Source: Onstottus_B arcticum (GTDB taxonomy: Bacteria > Acidobacteriota > Blastocatellia > UBA7656). From it: a stretch of 64,000 nt of DNA. The stretch lies in the NCBI GenBank assembly GCA_038040485.1, contig JBBPIE010000009.1:145073-209072 (forward strand). Reading direction: 5' to 3'. The translations under genes were made by a program, and so were the position numbers. The notes beneath the pieces are model-generated. The model searched no databases. It was given only the letters and a program-made list of their open reading frames with translations, and was not told where the DNA came from. Positions 42,532 through 53,657 of the stretch are shown here, in pieces (position 1 is the stretch's first letter; every line of letters starts with the position of its first letter).

Positions 42532-43611
42532 ATGGACAACTTAGTTATTTCAAACCTCCTCTACCGCAAGGCCCGAACTGCCACGACCATGGCCGGGGTA
42601 GCTCTCGGGGTCGTATTGGTTGTGCTCACCGTGGGAATCGCTCACGGCTTTTTGAAGGACCAGGGGCGGCGCAACGCTGCGGTCACCGCCGAAATAATAA
42701 TCGGCCCGCCGGGCTCGACCATCGGTCTGAGCTTGTCGAGAGCGCTCACGCTGCAAAGCGGGCTGGCTGACGAGATTCGCTCGATTGACGGAGTGACCGA
42801 CATCGTTCCGGTAGGCCAGGACTTGCGAGGACGCCTTGTAGATGGAATCGATTACGATTCATTCACTCGCGTGTCGGACGTGCGAGTCGTCGAAGGACGA
42901 GCGGCCACCTCGGGCGACGAGGCGATGATCGATCGAATCCAGCAGAAAAATCGCAAGCTGAAAGTCGGAGACCAGATCGAAATCTTCGATCGCCAATTCC
43001 GTCTCGTCGGCATCTACGAACCCGAATCGCTCGGCCGAATAAAAGTTCCGCTCGCGACAATGCAACAATCGCTGAATCGGCCGGGATTGTGCTCGATGCT
43101 GCTGGTCAAGCTCGGCGACCCAGCCAGGCAAGATGAGATCGCCACGCTGATCAAGGAACGCTTCCCTGATCTCGGCGTAGCGATGACTCGCGACCTCCCG
43201 ATCCTGATCGCGCAAGGCACGCCCGAGCTTCAAACGTTCTTGCGAGTCGTTGTCGCGCTTTCAGTCACGCTAAGCTCGCTGGTCATACTGCTGACGATGT
43301 ACACAACCGTGACCGAGCGCACTCGTCAGATCGGCGTGCTCAAGAGCCTGGGCGCGTCGCGAATGTGGATCGCAGGCGAGATCGAAAAGGAAGCGGTGCT
43401 GATCTCGTCCATGGGTGTGCTTGCCGGGTTTGGGATCTCGGTGGCGGGCAAGTACTTGATCACGAAGCTTACGCCGTTGTCAGTTGAGCTTGAAGCGGTC
43501 TGGTTGTTTTACGCGGTCGCATTCGGGATGCTGGCTGGTATTGTTGGCGCGCTGTACCCGGCTTTGCGAGCGGCGAATCAAGACCCGGTTGTCGCTCTAA
43601 GCTACGAATGA
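42532..43611 (+). CDS. FtsX/MacB-type ABC transporter permease
   Basis: 359 residues. One N-terminal helix (TTMAGVALGVVLVVLTVGIA), a periplasmic MacB-like domain of about 200 residues, then three helices with the FtsX-like pattern TVTERTRQIGVLKSLGASRM. Such subunits work with a LolD/MacB ATPase in lipoprotein release, efflux or signalling by mechanotransmission; no ATPase gene lies next to it here. The start directly follows repeat units and has no ribosome site. Confidence 0.88.
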   Translation: MDNLVISNLLYRKARTATTMAGVALGVVLVVLTVGIAHGFLKDQGRRNAAVTAEIIIGPPGSTIGLSLSRALTLQSGLADEIRSIDGVTDIVPVGQDLRGRLVDGIDYDSFTRVSDVRVVEGRAATSGDEAMIDRIQQKNRKLKVGDQIEIFDRQFRLVGIYEPESLGRIKVPLATMQQSLNRPGLCSMLLVKLGDPARQDEIATLIKERFPDLGVAMTRDLPILIAQGTPELQTFLRVVVALSVTLSSLVILLTMYTTVTERTRQIGVLKSLGASRMWIAGEIEKEAVLISSMGVLAGFGISVAGKYLITKLTPLSVELEAVWLFYAVAFGMLAGIVGALYPALRAANQDPVVALSYE

Positions 43612-43730
43612 GAGAGCGCCGGCCGCCACTTGATCATTATCGAGGCAAGGCGAACCACTGGCGGCCGTTGAACGTTGTTCCTTAAGTCATCGTCTATCGA
43701 GATCAAATAGCATAAGACTGAGGGGGAGAG

Positions 43731-44276
43731 ATGTACTGTCCTAACTGCGCTCACGAGAATCAGCCCGACATCAAGTTTTGCACCCGCTGCGGAACAAACC
43801 TCGCTGCGGTTTCCGAAGCACTTAGTGGAAAGGCGTCTGGATCACCTGTTATCGATCAGCGACTGACCAAGGTGATAAAGGACTACTACCGAGGCCGCCG
43901 GGATACCATAACCGGTCTGGTGCTGATCCCCGCCGCGGTCAAGGCCGTTTTCCTGCTGAATATGTTCGGGCTGCCTATGGTTGGTTCCTTCTTTGTTGTT
44001 TCCTGGATCTTCTTCTGGGGCATAGCGGCGCTGGCTAGCGGGCTGGGCAAGTGGGTCGCGGCTGGCGGCGAGATGAAAGCGCTCGGCTATACTCCGCCGA
44101 GCAGCAAACTCTGGATGCGCGCGCAGAAACTGCTATCATCCGCGTCGACAAGTGAAGACGCGAAGCGTTCGACCAACAAGTTGGCCGAGCGAATCGAGAT
44201 CCCCGCTAGCGTCACCGAGCACACGACTCGAGAGCTTGAAGCCAGAGGCGGCGCGACTCCAATGGAACGACCGTAA
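43731..44276 (+). CDS. Zinc-ribbon membrane protein
   Basis: 181 residues. An N-terminal zinc ribbon (MYCPNCAHENQPDIKFCTRC; two C-x-x-C knuckles), two membrane helices near residues 60-105 (TITGLVLIPAAVKAVFLL, FFVVSWIFFWGIAALASG), and a Ser/Thr/Glu-rich tail. Function unknown; this domain order is common in Acidobacteria proteins. GGGGGAGAG precedes the ATG. Confidence 0.8.
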   Translation: MYCPNCAHENQPDIKFCTRCGTNLAAVSEALSGKASGSPVIDQRLTKVIKDYYRGRRDTITGLVLIPAAVKAVFLLNMFGLPMVGSFFVVSWIFFWGIAALASGLGKWVAAGGEMKALGYTPPSSKLWMRAQKLLSSASTSEDAKRSTNKLAERIEIPASVTEHTTRELEARGGATPMERP

Positions 44277-44286
44277 GAAGGGCCCC

Positions 44287-44331
44287 GTGTACTGTCCAAT
44301 TTGCAGTCACAGCAACCAGGTTGATGGATGA
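44287..44331 (+). pseudogene. Fragment of a second zinc-ribbon gene
   Basis: GTG-started 14-codon frame encoding V-Y-C-P-I-C-S-H-S-N-Q-V-D-G then TGA, matching the start of the neighbouring zinc-ribbon protein (MYCPNCAHENQPDI). Probably the remnant of a tandem duplicate. Confidence 0.6.
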
Positions 44332-44423
44332 GAAGTTCTGTCTCAGATTGAAACGCGTTGATCTAGCCGGTAATATCGCCGCTTACCGGGGAGCACGTCT
44401 TACTCCCGACACAGCATTCAGTT

Positions 44424-44768
44424 ATGAGCGCGACAAAAGAACTGACAAAGGCCACGCCGGAACAAATCCAATTTCTCTGCGAAGAGATTGTTCTCGGATT
44501 TCATCCCGAGAGAATCATTCTCTTTGGCTCTTACGCTTGGGGGGACCCGACCCCAGACTCCAACGTGGACCTGCTCGTCGTGATGCGATTTGAAGGAAGT
44601 TCGCGTGAACAAGCTGCCAAGATTCGGACAGTCATTGACACGGCTGTCGCGCTTGATCTGATCGTCCGAACACCAGAGCAGATTTCTGAACGCTTGATGA
44701 TGGGTGACTTCTTTATCAACGAAATCACTACCCAGGGCAAGGTACTCTATGAAGCCCATCTCGCTTGA
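44424..44768 (+). CDS. MNT-type minimal nucleotidyltransferase
   Basis: 114 residues, DNA polymerase beta-like fold of MNT antitoxins. The motif is LFGSYAWGDPTPDSNVDLLVV; the first catalytic aspartate of the usual SDxDL is asparagine (codon AAC), so catalysis may be lost. MNT proteins modify (AMPylate) HEPN toxins; here the HEPN partner that overlaps downstream is broken. Overlap with the next start is 19 nt. Confidence 0.85.
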   Translation: MSATKELTKATPEQIQFLCEEIVLGFHPERIILFGSYAWGDPTPDSNVDLLVVMRFEGSSREQAAKIRTVIDTAVALDLIVRTPEQISERLMMGDFFINEITTQGKVLYEAHLA

Positions 44769-44892
44769 ATGGATCTACAAGGCTGAGGGTGATTGGTTCT
44801 CTGCGCAGCGGGAAATCAGGGCTCGGAAACATCCCAACTATGATGCTAAGTGTTTTCACTCGCAACAATGGCCAGCCCAATCGATTACTTGA
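44750..44892 (+). pseudogene. Truncated HEPN-domain toxin gene
   Basis: Starts MKPISLEWIYKAEGDWFSAQ and runs to KCFHSQQ, which is the first half of a HEPN protein; normal members continue ...QQCAEKYLKA. Here the frame changes after HSQQ and stops within seven codons. One base shift restores A-S-P-I-D-Y-L-I, a weak echo of the expected sequence. The rest of the gene, with the RxxxxH motif, is missing. Confidence 0.7.
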
Positions 44893-45041
44893 TCACTAAA
44901 AACAAACGCCGCCGATCAAGGCCCGATTCGGGAGAGTCATTGATCGAGGTCGACCGATGAGCCTTTCAACTTCTTGGATGTAGCGAGTCTGACGGGGAAA
45001 ACAGATTGACCCCGTTCTCGACGACTACGTATCATCGTGCT

Positions 45042-45329
45042 ATGAGTAAGCCTCTTGTTATCGAAGACGAACCGCTGACGCCTGAACTGGCGCGGGCGTT
45101 TGAGAACGCTAGGCGCAACGTGCTCTGGTTCGACGCACACGTCGAAGAACTAGAGGTCTACAAGCGCTATCGTGGTAAGTATGTAGGCTCTGCCGGTGGA
45201 GAATTATTTGTCGCTGACACAGCGGAGGACGTTGAACGCCAGGCCTACGAAAAGTACCCCGAGGATCTCCCACACGTTCGCTACATTCAACGTGAGAAGC
45301 TGAGTCGCATCTATGCATGTCATCGGTGA
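45042..45329 (+). CDS. DUF5678-like small protein
   Basis: 95 residues. The C-terminal half (YRGKYVGSAGGELFVADTAE ... YEKYPEDLPHVRYIQ) resembles DUF5678. It overlaps the downstream retropepsin-like gene by 17 nt, so they are co-translated. Function unknown; I infer a two-gene module. ATG at 45042 preferred; an earlier in-frame start at 45006 has no better site. Confidence 0.7.
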   Translation: MSKPLVIEDEPLTPELARAFENARRNVLWFDAHVEELEVYKRYRGKYVGSAGGELFVADTAEDVERQAYEKYPEDLPHVRYIQREKLSRIYACHR

Positions 45330-45756
45330 CTGGTTGATTTGTGAGGATGGGGTGATCAGGCCGACTGTGTTCGCTCTCGTAAGAGCCGCTGATGGACGGA
45401 TGGTTGAAGTCACCTTCTTACTGGATGCCGGAGCAGATCGCACGGTCTTTAACGCACGGTTCCTTCACTGGCTTCGAGCATTAGAGAGTCCACAAGGCGA
45501 ACAGATTCAGCTTGCGGGAGTGGGCGGAAGCGTCGGATCAATTACTGTCGATACGTCGATTGGTTTCATCCGCGACGACGGAAGAGTAGCAACGGTGCGC
45601 GGGCAGTTCGCTGTTTTCACAGAGGGTGAAAGCGCTGAGCTTTCAGTGCTGGGCCGCGATGTGACCAACAACTTCGGCGTCATTTACGATTATCCAAATC
45701 GGACGATCGCCCTTCTTGCTCAACCGCATTTCTACGAAATCAAGACAGCATCCTGA
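45313..45756 (+). CDS. Retropepsin-like aspartic protease
   Basis: 147 residues, clan AA fold. The active-site segment is VTFLLDAGADRTVFNARFL, so D-A-G replaces the usual D-T/S-G; the second hallmark ELSVLGRDVTNNFGVIYDY is typical. It would act as a homodimer with one Asp per chain. The threonine-to-alanine change may lower activity or reflect its subfamily. It overlaps the DUF5678 gene upstream and ends 10 nt before carB. Confidence 0.78.
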   Translation: MHVIGDWLICEDGVIRPTVFALVRAADGRMVEVTFLLDAGADRTVFNARFLHWLRALESPQGEQIQLAGVGGSVGSITVDTSIGFIRDDGRVATVRGQFAVFTEGESAELSVLGRDVTNNFGVIYDYPNRTIALLAQPHFYEIKTAS

Positions 45757-45765
45757 CGACCCCTG

Positions 45766-48978
<3,213 letters not shown>

Positions 48979-49038
48979 GAAGCAAATGGCTTTGACACGT
49001 AGGTAATGAGTAGAATTGCCTGCAACGGAGAGGCCCAT

Positions 49039-49128
49039 ATGTCGGCAATGACACTCAATGAAATCAACCAACAAGCTTTGCTCCTGAATGATGAAGAACG
49101 TCAAAGTTCTGGCGGATTTCCTTTCGCG
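49039..49128 (+). pseudogene. Remnant of an addiction-module antitoxin gene
   Basis: The start MSAMTLNEINQQALLLNDEE matches the N-terminus of short addiction-module (DUF2281/PF09720-like) antitoxins, whose next residues should be R-Q/A-x-L-A-x-x-L. After ERQ the frame loses resemblance and runs into DNA that is antisense to the MBL gene. No toxin gene is left. Confidence 0.55.
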
Positions 49129-50094
49129 TCAGCGTTCGAAGTCAGGGAAGTTGGCAATGTGGTTGTGGACGCGCCGGTCGTGCGCGGGTACTACTACCAG
49201 CTCGGGATAACGCTTGCTCAATTGATGAACCTTCACGATGGACGCGCGAACTTGCCCTTCGTCACGATCGACAAGCTTGCGTGACAACCAGGGGCGTTCG
49301 GCGGGAAGGTCGATGCCTTCAAGCGCCCACGTCAGATCGCCGATGAACAGGAAACGCTTGCCCGAACGCAGGTTCACAAACATCCCGATCGACCCCGGAG
49401 TGTGGCCGGGCAACGGCACCAACACGATGCTTCCGTCACCATGCAGATCAAGACTGCGATCGAAGTTCTCATAAGCCGGGCCGGTCAGATCAAGCGCGTG
49501 CAGCTCGAGCTTGCCGCTCATCTGCTTGATCAACTCGCTCGCGGGGAGTTTCGGGATGTCGTCAACCTCTTCTCTCGCGAACCAGACTTCGGCTTTTGGG
49601 AAGTCTTCAAGCCCGCTCACGTGATCCCAGTGCGAGTGCGAGATGATCGCCATCTTGATCTCGCTTGGATCGAAGCCGTGAGCTTTCAACTGAGCAGCGG
49701 CGCTTGTCTCTTTGTCGTAAGTGGTCAGCCGCCTCATCAGAGCCGGAATCGTTTTGATGTGTTCATCGACGTTAGCTCCGAACCCGGTATCGAACAACAA
49801 AGCTCCTTTCGGGTGGCGCACAAGCACAGCGGCCATTCCGCTTTCGTAGCCCTCGGACCAACGCCCGCCGCGAAAGACGAAGACCTGTTTGCTCATCATC
49901 TTCCCGCACTCGATGAGCGAAAGACTTGTTTCGGGCAAAGCAGAGGGAGTTCGATCTGAAGGCTGGAAAACCGGCGCGGGGTAAGCTGCGACGTCGAGCT
50001 TTGCCGGCGTAAAGGTGTAGATGAGCAGGACTAGCAACGTGACGACCGCGGCGCTTGTCCACAGCAGAATCTTCTTGATTCGTCCCTTGCCCAT
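49129..50094 (-). CDS. MBL-fold metallo-hydrolase, membrane anchored
   Basis: 321 residues. An N-terminal helix (ILLWTSAAVVTLLVLLIYTF) anchors or exports the protein. The metallo-beta-lactamase core has IISHSHWDHVSGLEDFP (HxHxDH), VPLPGHTPGSIGMF, IGDLTWALEG and VVVPAHDRRVH. The layout resembles N-acyl-homoserine lactonase-type members, but the substrate is open. GGAGG lies nine bases before the ATG at 50094. Confidence 0.88.
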   Translation of the reverse strand: MGKGRIKKILLWTSAAVVTLLVLLIYTFTPAKLDVAAYPAPVFQPSDRTPSALPETSLSLIECGKMMSKQVFVFRGGRWSEGYESGMAAVLVRHPKGALLFDTGFGANVDEHIKTIPALMRRLTTYDKETSAAAQLKAHGFDPSEIKMAIISHSHWDHVSGLEDFPKAEVWFAREEVDDIPKLPASELIKQMSGKLELHALDLTGPAYENFDRSLDLHGDGSIVLVPLPGHTPGSIGMFVNLRSGKRFLFIGDLTWALEGIDLPAERPWLSRKLVDRDEGQVRASIVKVHQLSKRYPELVVVPAHDRRVHNHIANFPDFER

Positions 50095-50114
50095 TGGCGA
50101 CGTTCCTCCCAACT

Positions 50115-50203
50115 AATGTAAGGGGTGGTTCTCCGTGGCCGCCCCTCTATCCCGAATGGCTCCGCCGCGCGAGAAGGGCCGGCCACGGAGGACCGCCCCT
50201 ACA
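50115..50203. repeat. Inverted repeat between MBL and sigma factor genes
   Basis: GTAAGGGGTGGTTCTCCGTG...CC pairs with GG...CACGGAGGACCGCCCCTAC around a GC-rich centre. Dispersed-repeat type. Confidence 0.75.
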
Positions 50204-50249
50204 AGACAGATTTTGCGCCGCCAATGTTTACACTAATCGCGCGAAGCAA

Positions 50250-51176
50250 TCAAACAGCGGAGAGCTTATCCGGCGCAAGCACCGCATCGAACTTGCAAAT
50301 TCTTCCGTTGCGGTCCAATTCAACGTGGATGGTGTAGCGAGTCGCTGCGGTGGATACCGAGTCTACGTCGTCGAACAAGATTGCAGGCAAGCCGTTGAAA
50401 TCGCGAAGCGATGCGCGCGGAGCCGAGCGCAGCTTTGCTGAAAGGCCGGCGATCAACCGCAGCAAGTTTGTCCTGCCCCTTATCGGATTAAGCGCCGCGT
50501 TCACCTTGCCGCCGCCATCGGAGATGCTGACGACCTCTTCAGCCAGAAGCTGCTCGAGCCCGCGCACGTCGCCGTTGTTTATGCAAAGCAAGAATTGCTC
50601 GAGCGCGTGCCGGGTGGCTTCGCGCCGAGCCGGAGTCAACGCTTCCTTATTCTTGTCGTAGTCCTGCATTCGCCGCCGCGCTCGAAGAAGCGTGACTTTG
50701 GCGTTCGACTCGCTGATGTCCAGAGCTTCGACGGTCTCCTCGGTCGAGTAGTCGAACACGTCGCGCAACAGCAACACCGCGCGCTGAAGCGGAGTGAGCG
50801 CTTCGAGTGCAAGCAAAAACGCGAACGAAACAGTCTCAAGCATTTCGTAGCGAGCGGCCGGTGAGTCTTCGCTTGGGGCGCGCGGGTCGAAGGACGCTGG
50901 GTTGTCTTCGCTCTCGGTCGGAACGGGTGACGGGAGCCACTCTCCGACATAGCCGCGGCGTCGTCGCTTGCGCAAGAGATCGAGGCTCAGGTTCATCGCC
51001 ACGCGAATAAGCCACGGACGCACCGGCTGCTTGTCGCGCTTAGGCGGATGCGTGAGAGCGCGAACAAACGTCTCCTGCACAAGGTCGTCCGCGTCGGCGG
51101 CGTTGCCGGTCATGCGATAACACACGCCCCACAACAGCCGCCGATCAGTTTCAAGCGCTTCTGCAGGAACCGCCAT
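50250..51176 (-). CDS. ECF41-type RNA polymerase sigma factor with SnoaL-like tail
   Basis: 308 residues. Region 2 (YRMTGNAADADDLVQETFVR) and region 4 (LTPLQRAVLLLRDVFDYSTE ... ISESNAKVTLLRARRRM) form the sigma core; the C-terminal 110 residues are a SnoaL-like domain with the D-G-G-G-K motif (VSISDGGGKVNAALNPIRG), the mark of ECF41 factors, where the tail controls activity in place of an anti-sigma factor. ECF41 genes usually regulate an adjacent oxidoreductase; here a FAD oxidoreductase gene lies next upstream on the same strand. Confidence 0.92.
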   Translation of the reverse strand: MAVPAEALETDRRLLWGVCYRMTGNAADADDLVQETFVRALTHPPKRDKQPVRPWLIRVAMNLSLDLLRKRRRRGYVGEWLPSPVPTESEDNPASFDPRAPSEDSPAARYEMLETVSFAFLLALEALTPLQRAVLLLRDVFDYSTEETVEALDISESNAKVTLLRARRRMQDYDKNKEALTPARREATRHALEQFLLCINNGDVRGLEQLLAEEVVSISDGGGKVNAALNPIRGRTNLLRLIAGLSAKLRSAPRASLRDFNGLPAILFDDVDSVSTAATRYTIHVELDRNGRICKFDAVLAPDKLSAV

Positions 51177-51204
51177 AGTCTTACCCAGTTCGTCTTCTGT
51201 TACT

Positions 51205-51290
51205 CCTGCGCAACCTCAGCGTCTCTGCGCCTCCGCGGTTAGTCAGTTTCGAAACCTCGCTAACCGCGGAGCCGCGGAGGCTGCGCAGAG
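51205..51290. repeat. Dispersed inverted repeat, family R2, copy 3
   Basis: TCCTGCGCAACCTCAGCGTC...GCGGTTAG pairs with CTAACCGCGG...CTGCGCAGAGA. Lies between the FAD oxidoreductase and sigma genes. Confidence 0.85.
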
Positions 51291-51342
51291 ACTACTAAGA
51301 ATCCGACAGCCCTAACCAGCGAGTGCGTTTCCTCGCATCTCA

Positions 51343-52662
51343 CTAAACGGCCGCGGCGAGTCGAACATTCGCGGCAGAGCCGATGAGCACGGCGGCTTGC
51401 CGCGCGCTCGCGAGACTCGCATCGACCAGCAAGCCCTCGTTGCCGACCCAATCGCCGGCTACGTACAAACCGGGAACGTCTTCAACTTCGGGCCCGGGCC
51501 GGCCTTCGGCGCCGCGCGTTCGCGCCACGGGCATCGCGTTCATCACGATCATATCAGGCAAAAAGCGGCGATACACCAGCGCCTCTCGCCAGCCGGGCTG
51601 CGCCAGATCAAGCAAGCCTTCAAGCTCATGCTCGACCATTTCATTCGAATCGTTGTGATCGGGTGGAAGGTACTTTGCGACATGAATCAACGCGCCGCCC
51701 TCGGGCGCAAGCTTCGCAGACGCCGAGTGCACGGAGAGATATAACGGCCTGTCGACGCTGAACGCGGCCGTTGCGCGCGGCACCGGCAGCCCGCGCAAGG
51801 CTATATCAAGGCACGCTGCCTTCACCGGTATCGCTTCGTCCGCCCACCTCTGAAGTGAGGAACGCTGGCCGCCTTCCACCAGTTGAGCTGCGATCGCCGG
51901 GCTCGATGCGATGACGACGTTAGTTGTCAGCAGCACACGGCCGTCGTCGGTGCGTACGCCGGTGACAGCGCCGCTCGCGTCGCGCTCGACCGCTTCAACT
52001 TTGACGCCGGCTTCGATCGCGACACCCGCTTGCTCGGCTGACGTCGCGAGTCCCTCAACCAGCGTCTGCCAGCCTCCATCGAGATATAAGACGTTGCTGT
52101 GAAAAGCCAGCTTCAGTTGCTCGATAGCTGTGCCCGCGCTCATCAGCTCGGGCGCGTTCGTGTAGGTCGCGATCCGAAACGCGGTCAACAGGAAGTCCTG
52201 AACTTCGCGATGTGAAATGTTCGCGTCCAACCATTCGCGAAGGCTGACGTTGATCACCGCGTTGCCGTTCAGCTTCGAGAGCGAAGCCAGGAAACGCGCG
52301 GTCTCGAGTTTTGCCGAGAGACCAAACAGGCTTGTCGTTAGAAGCGAAGCAAGCCCGACCGGAAACGTGTGCTTGAGGCCGGCTTTGATCGCGAAGGCCC
52401 CGGAAACCGCGGGCACTTTGCCGTGCGGCTCGATGCCAAGCTCGCGAAGCACTTCGATCCCGCGTCCGCCCCGGTAGAGCGCGTGAGGCCCGATGTTCAA
52501 CAAGAACCCTTCTTGCTGTTTAGTTCGCGCCCGCCCCCCGAGCGCTTTCGACTGTTCCAACAAGCGAACGTGTTTGCCTTGCCGCGCGAGATAAGCTGCT
52601 GCCGCCAGGCCCGCCACTCCGCCGCCGATTACGATTGCGTCGAGCTGCTCGTTTGATTGCAA
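51343..52662 (-). CDS. FAD-dependent amine oxidase/phytoene desaturase-like protein
   Basis: 439 residues. The dinucleotide fold AIVIGGGVAGLAAAAYLARQ is followed by ERXA-like LLEQSKALGGRARTKQQEG; the C-terminal FAD site is PGLYVAGDWVGNEGLLVDAS. It belongs with flavin oxidoreductases of the phytoene desaturase/protoporphyrinogen oxidase superfamily; the substrate is unknown. A TTG start with AGGAGG nine bases upstream. It is the probable target of the ECF41-type sigma factor encoded just downstream. Confidence 0.88.
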   Translation of the reverse strand: MQSNEQLDAIVIGGGVAGLAAAAYLARQGKHVRLLEQSKALGGRARTKQQEGFLLNIGPHALYRGGRGIEVLRELGIEPHGKVPAVSGAFAIKAGLKHTFPVGLASLLTTSLFGLSAKLETARFLASLSKLNGNAVINVSLREWLDANISHREVQDFLLTAFRIATYTNAPELMSAGTAIEQLKLAFHSNVLYLDGGWQTLVEGLATSAEQAGVAIEAGVKVEAVERDASGAVTGVRTDDGRVLLTTNVVIASSPAIAAQLVEGGQRSSLQRWADEAIPVKAACLDIALRGLPVPRATAAFSVDRPLYLSVHSASAKLAPEGGALIHVAKYLPPDHNDSNEMVEHELEGLLDLAQPGWREALVYRRFLPDMIVMNAMPVARTRGAEGRPGPEVEDVPGLYVAGDWVGNEGLLVDASLASARQAAVLIGSAANVRLAAAV

Positions 52663-52785
52663 TGATGTCTTCCTCCTTAACGATCACGCCCCGCGTGATT
52701 CTACCGACAACACGTTTGAGGGATCGAAAAGGTTACAGCCTGTCTTTTTGAAAAGCCGGCTTGCGGTTTTCTTCGAACCACCGGG

Positions 52786-53244
52786 CTAGATCGAACCGCC
52801 ATCCCAGCGATTAACGAAAGTGTGCGGAGTAATGATTTGAAACTTGAGGTTTCGTCGTTGGTTTTCGTCGATGTCGAGCAGATCCCGGTCATTGGTGATG
52901 AGAAACTTCGCCTTCGCTCCGGCGGCGACGGCTATGAAGATGTCGTCTTTTGAGTCTCGGCTGATCCGGCGAACGCGGCCGGGCTGAACTTTGTCAACTA
53001 TCCGCCGGTCGTCGAATCTCTTTCGCCAGGCTCGAAGCGCCTTCCGGTCAAAGCCAAGAATCTCTTCAAACGTCAACAAATACTCTTGTTGAATTTCGTT
53101 CGAAATAGCGAGCTTCAGTGCTCGGTCGATAAGCCACATCCGAATGACACGTCGATTGGAACTGGTCGCCGTTTTAGAAAGGAAGTTCCCAATGAAGACA
53201 TTAGTGTCTACTACGACCTTGATTCGGCGGGATCCCTTTGGCAT
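52786..53244 (-). CDS. PIN-domain toxin (VapC-like)
   Basis: 152 residues: KVVVDTNVFIGNFLSK at the start, RDSKDDIFIAVAAGAKAKFL in the middle and ITNDRDLLDI near the end give the four acidic residues of the PIN active site. This group is the 'putative toxin component, PIN family' type; it would cleave RNA. The ATG at 53244 overlaps the antitoxin TGA (TGATG at 53242-53246), which decides the start over the longer frame at 53280. Confidence 0.87.
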   Translation of the reverse strand: MPKGSRRIKVVVDTNVFIGNFLSKTATSSNRRVIRMWLIDRALKLAISNEIQQEYLLTFEEILGFDRKALRAWRKRFDDRRIVDKVQPGRVRRISRDSKDDIFIAVAAGAKAKFLITNDRDLLDIDENQRRNLKFQIITPHTFVNRWDGGSI

Positions 53245-53489
53245 CAGCGATGTTTCTTGAGAGGTCTTCTGTTCCGCCATTCGCGAACAGCGAGCGATGC
53301 GTCGCCTTCTCGCAAGTGGGTTCGGCGAGCTTGGGTCGAGGATTGTATTAGGAGTTCCTCGTCATCCGCCCGCTCCATGAATTCGTCGACAGCGCGCTCA
53401 AGTACCCTCCTCACCGAGGTCTTACGCCGCCGAGCGAACTGCTCGAGAGCGTGCCGGCGCTGTTCGTCTATCTCCACCTGAGCACTCAT
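53244..53489 (-). CDS. Antitoxin of the PIN toxin
   Basis: 81 residues (MSAQVEIDEQRRHALEQFAR start): a ribbon-helix-helix-like N-terminus (VEIDEQ ... RRRKTSVRRVLERAVDEFM) and a basic C-terminal tail. GAGGAA lies before the ATG at 53489. It should neutralise the toxin and repress the operon. Family recognised only loosely. Confidence 0.75.
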   Translation of the reverse strand: MSAQVEIDEQRRHALEQFARRRKTSVRRVLERAVDEFMERADDEELLIQSSTQARRTHLREGDASLAVREWRNRRPLKKHR

Positions 53490-53657
53490 TTCTGTCGGTT
53501 CCTCTTGCGGGATTGATAGCATAACTCGCGAGCACATAGAAAGCCTCTGTGTGATGCCTCTGGGAATAATCTCCTTCCTCTTCAGCCGGCTCGCCGAACG
53601 TGTCTCGAGTCTCGAGGCCCTTTGTCCTTTCACTGCCACTACGGTAGCATCCGCGCC

